Program-made: the position numbers and the translations under genes
In this document: positions 32,845 through 38,972 of the stretch, piece after piece
Layout: each line of letters begins with the position of its first letter
Numbering within the stretch: position 1 is the stretch's first letter
The notes under the pieces: generated by a model
What the model saw: only the letters and a program-made list of their open reading frames with translations
Database searches by the model: none
What the model was told of the DNA's origin: nothing
DNA from: CAYUVF01 sp964448045
Lineage (GTDB): Bacteria; Bacteroidota; Rhodothermia; Rhodothermales; Salinibacteraceae
DNA: 43,231 nt
Assembly: GCA_964448045.1 (NCBI GenBank)
Contig: CAYUVF010000037.1
Span: 1-43,231, forward strand
Direction of reading: 5' to 3'

Positions 32845-33420
32845 ACCCTTCGTAATTCCCCTCAGCCAGTTAGCGATGAGTTGCGGACCGGCGTTAGTCA
32901 TGACGCTTTCCGGATGAAATTGGATGCCTTCGAGCGGATAGCGGCGGTGCCGGACCCCCATCACGAGACCGTCTTCCGTTTCAGCAGAGATCTCCAACTC
33001 ATCCGTGTCGATGCTGTTACGCTCGACGATAAGGGAGTGATAGCGGGTTGCTTCGAAGTCCTGCTCCAGCCCCTCGAACACGGTGCGCCCGTCGTGATGC
33101 ACCGGGCTCGTTTTGCCGTGCATCAGCGTGGGGGCGTGCGTGACGCGCCCGCCGAACACCTCACCGATGGCCTGATGGCCGAGGCACACGCCCAGAACCG
33201 GCGTCTTATCGCCGAGCGCGCGGATGACGGGCTCAGTGATGCCCGCATCGGCGGGGCGGCCGGGGCCCGGGGAGATCAGGATGCCGTCGGGCTGACGCTC
33301 GCGCACGTCGTCCACGGTCAGCGCATCGTTGCGGACGACCTCGAGATCCTCCGTGTGGCGCCCGACGAGGTGGACGAGGTTGTACGTGAAGCTGTCGTAA
33401 TTGTCGATGATGAGGATCAT
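32806..33420 (-). CDS. trpG: Anthranilate synthase glutamine amidotransferase subunit
   Basis: Protein of 204 residues that releases ammonia from glutamine for TrpE. The class I amidotransferase triad is C79 in GVCLGHQ, with H169 and E171 in FHPES. The oxyanion segment SPGPGRP is at 50-56. The start overlaps the stop of the four-helix-bundle gene in an ATGA, which implies translational coupling. The last 14 residues (191-204) exceed the usual length and are encoded by a repeat. TrpG may also serve folate synthesis (PabA); its place in the operon favours tryptophan. Confidence 0.94.
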   Translation of the reverse strand: MILIIDNYDSFTYNLVHLVGRHTEDLEVVRNDALTVDDVRERQPDGILISPGPGRPADAGITEPVIRALGDKTPVLGVCLGHQAIGEVFGGRVTHAPTLMHGKTSPVHHDGRTVFEGLEQDFEATRYHSLIVERNSIDTDELEISAETEDGLVMGVRHRRYPLEGIQFHPESVMTNAGPQLIANWLRGITKGEFRTSNSSPPVA

Positions 33421-33890
33421 CGGGGCGTGTGGGCGTCTGGGTGGAATGGCGTATGGGCGTTGGAGCTGGTCGGGGCCTCCTGAATAGAGTAGCTGGCCAT
33501 TTCCTCGCGGACTTGGCCGGCGGACCCGCACCAGCGATCGGAGGCATTCATCATGTTGACGAGGCTTGCCTGAATCTTATCGTATCGGTCGTCGAGTTTG
33601 TCGTACACTTCGCGTGGCAGATAGCCATGAGCGAGCGCAAAGTCGATCCAGGCACGCGTTTCAGCGGCTTCTGCATCGGCATCGGCAAGGTTGCTGACAA
33701 AATGCTTTGGGTAGCGCCGTTTCCGCCACGCCTCTGCAATGTTCGCATTTACGGAGCGAGACGAGCGTCGAATTTGGTCGGTGAGAGCGTATCGCTCCAC
33801 CTCGGGCCATATCTTCGAATGCTCGAAGATCGAACAGGGAGCGCGGAACGCGTCGCGGTACATTCGCAAATTCCAAAAGCGCTTAACCAT
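33417..33890 (-). CDS. Four-helix-bundle protein, 23S rRNA intervening-sequence type
   Basis: Protein of 157 residues of the family found in intervening sequences of 23S rRNA genes and in many scattered loci. Visible hallmarks are W-N-L-R-M-Y-R-D-A near 6-14, LTDQIRRSSRSVNANIAEAW (36-55), the FVSNLADADAEAAETRAWIDFA segment, and a last helix near 92-115. The final 17 or so residues are encoded by a degenerate repeat and lack the fold's character. It lies between trpS and trpG, bracketed by inverted repeats, and its stop overlaps the trpG start. Members are basic pentameric bundles with no established enzymatic role. Confidence 0.88.
   Translation of the reverse strand: MVKRFWNLRMYRDAFRAPCSIFEHSKIWPEVERYALTDQIRRSSRSVNANIAEAWRKRRYPKHFVSNLADADAEAAETRAWIDFALAHGYLPREVYDKLDDRYDKIQASLVNMMNASDRWCGSAGQVREEMASYSIQEAPTSSNAHTPFHPDAHTPR
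33422..33460. repeat. GGGCGTG repeat, trpG side of four-helix-bundle gene
   Basis: Degenerate units GGGGCGTGTGGGCGTCTGGG and GGCGTATGGGCGT cover the 3' end of the four-helix-bundle gene and stop 2 bp from the trpG start codon. The orientation is opposite to the repeat at 33918-33948. Confidence 0.65.
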
Positions 33891-33917
33891 TGAAATTAAT
33901 TATATGGCGAAAGGGCT

Positions 33918-33948
33918 GCCCAAACTCCCTCGCGCTCTCACGCCCAAA
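33918..33948. repeat. GGGCGTG repeat, trpS side of four-helix-bundle gene
   Basis: On the minus strand this reads TTTGGGCGTGAGAGCGCGAG and continues GGGAGTTTGGGC. It shares the GGGCGTG core and G-rich periodicity with the unit on the other side of the gene, but inverted. It begins 4 bp from the trpS stop. Confidence 0.6.
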
Positions 33949-33951
33949 TAA

Positions 33952-34986
33952 TCAGTACGTGGTCACTAGCCCCGATGCCTCGCGGACCCGTTCCATGATG
34001 GGCTGCACTTTTTCCTGCGCGCGCTGGGCACCGTCGCGGAGGACGTCCATCACGTAATCGGGCCGTTTTTCGAGCTCCTTGCGGCGGGCGCGGGCCTTGG
34101 CGAAGTAGTCATCGATCAGGTCGAGGAGTTCCTTTTTGGCGTGGCCGTAGCCGTATCCGCCCGCGCGGTACCGTTCGGCGATCTCGTTTTGCTTGGCTTC
34201 GTCGGCAAAGAGCTTGATCAGCGCGAAGACGTTGCAGCGTTCGGGGTCCTTTGGCTCGTCGAGCGGCGTCGAATCGGTCACGATGCTCATCACCTTTTTC
34301 TTGAGCGCCTTGCCTTCATCGAAGATGCCAATCGTATTGCCGTAGCTCTTCGACATCTTCTGCCCGTCGATGCCGGGGACAACGGCTACATCGTCGAGGA
34401 TATGCGGCTCGGGCGTCGGGAAGAGCGGCTGGTCGTCCGGACAAAACGTCTGGTTGAAGCGCCGGGCGATGTCGCGCGTGATCTCGATGTGCTGCTTCTG
34501 ATCGGCGCCGACGGGCACGAGGGTGCCGCCGTAAATCAGAATGTCGGCCGCCTGCAGCACGGGGTAGTTGAGCAGTCCGGCGTTCGGCGAAAGGCCTTGC
34601 TCGATCTTTTCTTTGTACGACACGCCGCGTTCGAGGCGGCCCGTGGGGACGAGGTTGTAGAAGATCCACGCCAGCTCGGTGACCTGCGGCACGTCGCTCT
34701 GGATGAAGAGCGCGGCCTCGTCGGGGTCGAAGCCAAGCGCCAAATAGTCGAGCGCCACGTCGATCGTGTTGGCCCGCAGCGCCTCGGGGTCGTGCACCGA
34801 CGTCAGCGCGTGGTAGTTAACGATAAAATAGTACGCCTCGTGCTGCTGGTGCAGGTCGATGTGCTGGCGAATCGCGCCGAAGTAGTTGCCGATGTGCAGC
34901 TTGCCCGAGGGCTGAATGCCCGAGACGACGATCGTGTCCTGTTCGTCGGCGGGCTGATCCGATTTCGTGGTCTGCGGTGCTTCCAT
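33952..34986 (-). CDS. trpS: Tryptophanyl-tRNA synthetase
   Basis: Class I synthetase of 344 residues that charges tRNA-Trp. The HIGH-type motif is LHIGNYFG near 31-38 in SGIQPSGKLHIGN, and the KMSKS loop is KMSKSYGN near 208-215. ADILIYGGTLVPVGADQKQHIEITRDIA is the usual bacterial segment. Its place in the trp operon downstream of the attenuator means that shortage of charged tRNA-Trp would raise both tryptophan supply and charging capacity. Confidence 0.96.
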   Translation of the reverse strand: MEAPQTTKSDQPADEQDTIVVSGIQPSGKLHIGNYFGAIRQHIDLHQQHEAYYFIVNYHALTSVHDPEALRANTIDVALDYLALGFDPDEAALFIQSDVPQVTELAWIFYNLVPTGRLERGVSYKEKIEQGLSPNAGLLNYPVLQAADILIYGGTLVPVGADQKQHIEITRDIARRFNQTFCPDDQPLFPTPEPHILDDVAVVPGIDGQKMSKSYGNTIGIFDEGKALKKKVMSIVTDSTPLDEPKDPERCNVFALIKLFADEAKQNEIAERYRAGGYGYGHAKKELLDLIDDYFAKARARRKELEKRPDYVMDVLRDGAQRAQEKVQPIMERVREASGLVTTY

Positions 34987-35052
34987 GAACTAAAGGGGCG
35001 AGGGTGGCAGGTTACGGGGGGCAGGGGTGGGGTCGGGGGCTGAACTCAGAAC
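34987..35052. repeat. G-tract-rich gap between trpS and upstream gene
   Basis: The plus strand holds repeated G-runs (GGGGCGAGGG, GGCAGG, GGGGGG, GGGG, GGGG, GGGGG) in 66 bp, so the trp mRNA is C-rich here. The pattern could form a G-quadruplex on the template strand. It resembles the other degenerate repeats of the operon. No Shine-Dalgarno sequence precedes trpS. Confidence 0.45.
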
Positions 35053-35538
35053 TTACGACGCGGCGGTGCGGCGGCGGCCTTTCGTGACGCCGCGGAGGTA
35101 TTCGAGCCGGTCGGCACTGTTTTCTTCGACGACCTGCAGGATGGCGTCGGTGCGGAGTTGGTGGTTTCGGTCGCGCTCCTCGGTCACCGTCTCGTGCAGA
35201 TCCTGCTCCAACGCGCGCAACTCCGCCAGCCTCTCGTCGTCGTTGGCGCCGAGATCGAAGTCCTCCGGCTCCAGATCGGTGCCGTTGTAGGCGGTGCCGC
35301 CGGCGCTGAAGATGGTCTCGGCGAGCTTCCCGGCATCCATCCGTGCTTTCTTCTGCAGCTCGTCCAGCTGATCCGCAATCTGGACATCCGAGCAGTCGCG
35401 GATGACCGCGTCGTAGGAGCGGTTCAGGCGGACGTGTTGTTCGAGAATCGGGTTGATGCGCTCAACCGTCTCGGCCCGGCTGAGCGATTTGCCGATGCCG
35501 CCTCGGTTGAAGATGAGCCGCTTGAGGAAGTTAGCCAT
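35053..35538 (-). CDS. Unrecognised helical protein in trp operon
   Basis: Protein of 161 residues between trpE and trpS. The start at 35538 (MANFLKRLIF) is chosen because coding character stops upstream. It is soluble and charged, with predicted long helices (about 20-45, 50-80, 95-125 and 128-150) that would fit a helical bundle; the pattern loosely recalls ferritin-like bundles. No catalytic motif is visible. It has one cysteine. I do not recognise a family. Its location suggests coexpression with tryptophan genes but not necessarily a role in the pathway. Confidence 0.75.
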   Translation of the reverse strand: MANFLKRLIFNRGGIGKSLSRAETVERINPILEQHVRLNRSYDAVIRDCSDVQIADQLDELQKKARMDAGKLAETIFSAGGTAYNGTDLEPEDFDLGANDDERLAELRALEQDLHETVTEERDRNHQLRTDAILQVVEENSADRLEYLRGVTKGRRRTAAS

Positions 35539-35659
35539 GGGTGAGTGCGTTGGGTTTGAGGATTCGTCCGTGGGATGTACCGGTTGATGGAGGGGAAGTT
35601 TTTTGCGACACAGCGCGATCGTGTGGATGGTTGAACGATTTGCAGCGGGAGCGGCGGCG

Positions 35660-37150
35660 TCAGAGTAGGTCCTGTGCGGCCACGTGCATCGCCTGATGCA
35701 GCGCCGCCGCTTTGTTGCGGGTCTCTTCGTACTCGGTGGCCGGATCGCTGTCCGCCACGATGCCGGCGCCGGCTTGCACGTACGCCGTGCCGTCGCGCAC
35801 GACCATCGTCCGGATGGCGATACAGGTGTCGATCGTGCCGGAGAAATCGACGTAGCCGACGGCGCCCGCGTAGATGCCGCGGCGCGTGGGCTCCAGCTCG
35901 TCGATAATTTCCATCGCGCGCACCTTCGGCGCCCCGCTGACGGTGCCGGCGGGGAAGCAGGCGGCGAGCACATCCATCGGGCTCTGGTTGGGCTCCAGCT
36001 CGCCGGTGACCGACGAGACGATGTGCATCACGTGCGAGTACCGCTCGATGTACGCGTAGCGGTCGACCTCCACCGAGTCGAACCGGCAGACGCGCCCGAG
36101 GTCGTTCCGCCCGAGGTCGACAAGCATCAGATGTTCGGCGCGCTCTTTTGGGTCGGCGAGGAGTTCGTCGGCGAGTGCCTCGTCTTCATCGGGCGTGGTG
36201 CCACGCGGGCGCGTTCCAGCGATAGGGAGCACTTCGGCGTGGTCGTCTTCGGCGCGCACGAGCACTTCGGGCGAGGAGCCGACGAGCGCGAAGTCGTCGA
36301 AGTCGAGGTAAAACAGATACGGCGACGGGTTGACCTGCCGCAACGCGCGGTACAGGTTGAAGCGGTCGCCGCGAAACGGGAGCGCGAACCGCTGTGAAAG
36401 CACGACCTGAAAGATGTCGCCCTCGTAGATGTACTCTTTGGCTTGTTCGACGGCGGCCTCGAAGGCGCTTTGTTCGAAGTTGGAGGTCAGCCCCTCGCCG
36501 GCCAGTTGCACGGGGGGAGGATGCTCGGTGAGGGGCTGGGAGAGCTGTGTTTCGAGCCGGTTGAGCCGGGTGCGGGCCTCGTCATAGGCGGCGCGGAGGT
36601 CGGTGCCAGGGTCGATGAAGGCGCTCGCCATCAGGACGAGCTGGTGACGGACGTGGTCGAACGCGGCGACCGTTTCGTAAAAGGCCCAGACGGCATCGGG
36701 CAGGTGCAGGTCATCGGGCGGGGCATCGGGCAGGTGCTCGATGAGGCGCACGGTGTCGTATCCGAGATAGCCGACCGCCCCGCCGGTGAAGCGCGGCAGA
36801 TCCGGCATGTCGACTTCCTGATAGGCGTCCATCAGCCGGGCCATCACGGTGAAAACATCGCCTTCCGGTGTCTGCGCTGATCCATCGGCCTCCGTCACCT
36901 CGACCTGTTCACCGGTGGCGCGAACGACTCGATACGGGTTGGCACCGAGGAAGGAGTAGCGCGCCAGCTTTTCGCCGCCCTCGACGCTTTCGAGCAGGAA
37001 GGCGTGGCGCGCGTCTCGCCGAAGCGACAAAAAGGCGGAAACCGGCGTCAGCAGATCTGCGCTGAGGCGCTCATGGACGGGCACGACGAAACGGCCGGTG
37101 CCGACGGCGCGCTGCTGGTCGGCGATGTCACGAAAGGATTCGAACGTCAT
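35660..37150 (-). CDS. trpE: Anthranilate synthase component I
   Basis: Converts chorismate to anthranilate with ammonia from TrpG. It has 496 residues from the ATG at 37150. The feedback-site motif L52-L-E-S55 (FLLESVEGGEKLARYSFLG) implies tryptophan inhibition. The chorismate-binding domain shows PIAGTRPRGTTPDEDEAL, LVDLGRNDLGRVC, FPAGTVSGAPKVRAMEIIDELE and AGAGIVADSDPATEYEET. An in-frame extension to 37291 would run through the attenuator hairpin and has no similarity, so it is rejected. There is no Shine-Dalgarno sequence. It is the first structural gene of the operon. Confidence 0.96.
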   Translation of the reverse strand: MTFESFRDIADQQRAVGTGRFVVPVHERLSADLLTPVSAFLSLRRDARHAFLLESVEGGEKLARYSFLGANPYRVVRATGEQVEVTEADGSAQTPEGDVFTVMARLMDAYQEVDMPDLPRFTGGAVGYLGYDTVRLIEHLPDAPPDDLHLPDAVWAFYETVAAFDHVRHQLVLMASAFIDPGTDLRAAYDEARTRLNRLETQLSQPLTEHPPPVQLAGEGLTSNFEQSAFEAAVEQAKEYIYEGDIFQVVLSQRFALPFRGDRFNLYRALRQVNPSPYLFYLDFDDFALVGSSPEVLVRAEDDHAEVLPIAGTRPRGTTPDEDEALADELLADPKERAEHLMLVDLGRNDLGRVCRFDSVEVDRYAYIERYSHVMHIVSSVTGELEPNQSPMDVLAACFPAGTVSGAPKVRAMEIIDELEPTRRGIYAGAVGYVDFSGTIDTCIAIRTMVVRDGTAYVQAGAGIVADSDPATEYEETRNKAAALHQAMHVAAQDLL

Positions 37151-37177
37151 GATGGGGAAAGACTGAAAATCGGCAAT

Positions 37178-37270
37178 AAAAAAGCCCGCTGCTTCGAGGA
37201 AAGCAGCGGGCGGATCGCAATATGGAGCGCTGACAGTTACGCACTCATCAAACACGAGGGACCCGCTGCT
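37178..37270 (-). promoter_or_regulatory. trp attenuator: terminator and competing antiterminator
   Basis: On the minus strand GCCCGCTGCTT (37211-37201) and AAGCAGCGGGC (37194-37184) form a perfect 11-bp stem with a 6-nt loop, followed by six T (37183-37178). This is a terminator 28 nt before trpE. The upstream segment AGCAGCGGG (37270-37262) can instead pair over 9 bp with CCCGCTGCT in the left arm of the terminator, giving an antiterminator. The segment lies 12 nt after the last Trp codon of the leader peptide. Confidence 0.88.
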
Positions 37271-37326
37271 GACGCGTTGCGCCACCACCAAGCCCAGTTC
37301 GTAATGTTTGTGGGGTGCTGAATCAT
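37237..37326 (-). CDS. trpL: trp operon leader peptide
   Basis: A 29-residue open reading frame between the trp promoter and the attenuator. It begins MIQHPTNITNWAWWW, so Trp occurs at residues 11, 13, 14 and 15, four of five consecutive codons. Translation stops at 37239-37237, before the terminator. Four Trp codons clustered in a short leader are far beyond chance. A ribosome stalled here for lack of charged tRNA-Trp would leave the antiterminator segment exposed and favour read-through into trpE. The start codon lies only a few nucleotides after the predicted transcription start, so it may be nearly leaderless. Confidence 0.9.
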   Translation of the reverse strand: MIQHPTNITNWAWWWRNASAAGPSCLMSA

Positions 37327-37335
37327 AGTGTATCT

Positions 37336-37364
37336 ATTGTACGGGGTCTGGCCGACGTTTGCAA
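37336..37364 (-). promoter_or_regulatory. Promoter of the trp operon
   Basis: Read on the minus strand, TTGCAA (37364-37359) and TACAAT (37341-37336) are separated by exactly 17 nt and fit the sigma70-type -35 and -10. The predicted start near 37329 is only 3 nt before the trpL ATG. Confidence 0.78.
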
Positions 37365-37412
37365 CCGGCAAACCTTGAAAAAGTGGTTGGGAAATGGGGG
37401 GCGGTTGGGGTG

Positions 37413-37424
37413 TCCTGTACAGGA
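37413..37424. promoter_or_regulatory. Perfect 12-bp palindrome in divergent trp/VKOR region
   Basis: TCCTGTACAGGA is perfectly symmetrical. It lies about 85 bp upstream of the predicted trp transcription start and 166 bp upstream of the VKOR-DsbA gene. It could be an operator for either direction. There is no direct evidence of binding. No gene is seen in 37327-37589. Confidence 0.3.
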
Positions 37425-37589
37425 GGTGAGGTGGGGGGCAGCGAAACGACTATCATATCAGCATGCTGCATTGTAGTATAAACAGGCGCAGGGTCCCCAT
37501 AGGGCTGGTTGGCTATAGGCGGAACCTCACGATGCCTTGGGCCTTGTGATATATGATTAAAAAACGAGTTTCTTACCCTTCTCACCCCT

Positions 37590-38801
37590 ATGTCGAGTCG
37601 GTTCAGTTCTCACCGCTTATTTCGGCGGCTTCGCACGTACCAACCGCTTTGGGACCGGCTCATCTTTGGGCTTTCGATGATGGGCATACTGGTGGTCGTG
37701 CACCTCGGGATCCAGCAGAGCCGGGGGTTTGATCGAGGGTGTGTGGGGTTTGATCTTCCGTCGTCGATGGAGGCGACCTTCAACTGCGGATCGGTGCTGG
37801 CCAGTGGCGGCGGCACGTTTCTGGGGCTGTCCAACATCGTCTGGGGGCTCGGTTTTTATCTGACGATTGCCGCCCTCTCGTTCGTGCTGCCCTGGCTCTC
37901 GGCCGAGCGGCGCGGCTACGCCAAGCAGCTGCGCGCCGCCGCCATCGCCATCGGCCTGATCTACTCCGCCTACCTCGTCTACTACCAGTTCGTGGTGATC
38001 GACCAGCTGTGTGCGCTCTGCCTCGCCTCGGCTGGCATCGTGGCCACGCTCGTGGTGGTGCAGGGGTTGGCTCTCGCTTCGTCCAAACGATACAAACACG
38101 TTTCTATGACTGCTCGCTCGGTTAAGCGCGAATTCACCATCTTCGGCGTTCTGCTCGCCCTCGTCGTCGTCCTCGCTGGGGCAGATGTGGTCTACTTCAG
38201 CCAGATGGGGGCAACGCAGGTGGCCGACGGCTGCTACTTCGATACGGAGAAGGAGCCGGTCGAAAATTACGAGCGGCTCGTCAGCTTCGACGATCCGTCG
38301 AAAGGCAACCCCGACGCGACGGTGACTATCATCGAGTTTTTCGATCCCAACTGCCCGCACTGCAAGACCTTCCACACGACGATGAAGCAGGTCATCGAGC
38401 AGCACGGCGACGAGGCCCACTTCGTCTACAAGCCGATGCCGCTGTGGCGCTATTCGGTGCCGCAGATCGAGGCGCTCTACGCCGCCGCGCAGGAGGGCAA
38501 GTTCAGCGCCATGTTGCAGGCGCAGTTCGATCGCCAGCAGCAGGGCGGATTGTCGATGGACCAACTGCGCAGCATCGCCGAGGAGATTGGCATGAACCCG
38601 GACGTGCTCACCTCGCGCCTGGAGTCGCAGACGCACCGCGACCGGGTCATGCAGCAGCGCCAGACGGCCGTGAGCATCGGCGTTAACAGCGTGCCGACGG
38701 TGCTCGTCAACGGTCGGTTTATCGCCTCGCAGTCGCGCACGGTCGAGTGTCTGGGCGAGTTCATCGCCAACGCGCAGGAAAACGCCACCGCGGGCGAGTG
38801 A
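37590..38801 (+). CDS. VKOR-DsbA fusion, periplasmic disulfide formation
   Basis: Integral membrane protein of 403 residues that should oxidise protein thiols and pass electrons to quinone. The N-terminal VKOR domain (about 20-165) has four or five helices, the loop cysteines C51 and C66, and the quinone-side C141-A-L-C144. After a further helix (about 182-203), a thioredoxin/DsbA-like domain follows with C255-P-H-C258 and the cis-proline segment SVPTVLVNG. Fusing oxidase and reductase in one chain replaces separate DsbA and DsbB. It is transcribed divergently from the trp operon. Confidence 0.93.
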   Translation: MSSRFSSHRLFRRLRTYQPLWDRLIFGLSMMGILVVVHLGIQQSRGFDRGCVGFDLPSSMEATFNCGSVLASGGGTFLGLSNIVWGLGFYLTIAALSFVLPWLSAERRGYAKQLRAAAIAIGLIYSAYLVYYQFVVIDQLCALCLASAGIVATLVVVQGLALASSKRYKHVSMTARSVKREFTIFGVLLALVVVLAGADVVYFSQMGATQVADGCYFDTEKEPVENYERLVSFDDPSKGNPDATVTIIEFFDPNCPHCKTFHTTMKQVIEQHGDEAHFVYKPMPLWRYSVPQIEALYAAAQEGKFSAMLQAQFDRQQQGGLSMDQLRSIAEEIGMNPDVLTSRLESQTHRDRVMQQRQTAVSIGVNSVPTVLVNGRFIASQSRTVECLGEFIANAQENATAGE

Positions 38802-38972
38802 AACGCTGCGCTTTTTGCTGAACTTTTGCGGCGGATGGCGAACGGCATCCGGTCGAGAGAATTCATGCACGGTGGCATCGCCGTGGTGTAACGCTGATCC
38901 CGGCCGCGCGACCTCATCCCGTGGCGCTCACACTCGTCTGCTTTCCGATTCATCGTAACCGTTCTCTTGCCC

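Noticed and set aside
28805..33948. CRISPR array
   Set aside because: The repeats are degenerate, palindromic, irregularly spaced and lie in gene gaps. There are no regular spacers and no cas genes.
37151..37291. N-terminal extension of trpE by 47 residues
   Set aside because: It would translate through the attenuator stem, overlaps trpL in another frame and has no TrpE similarity.
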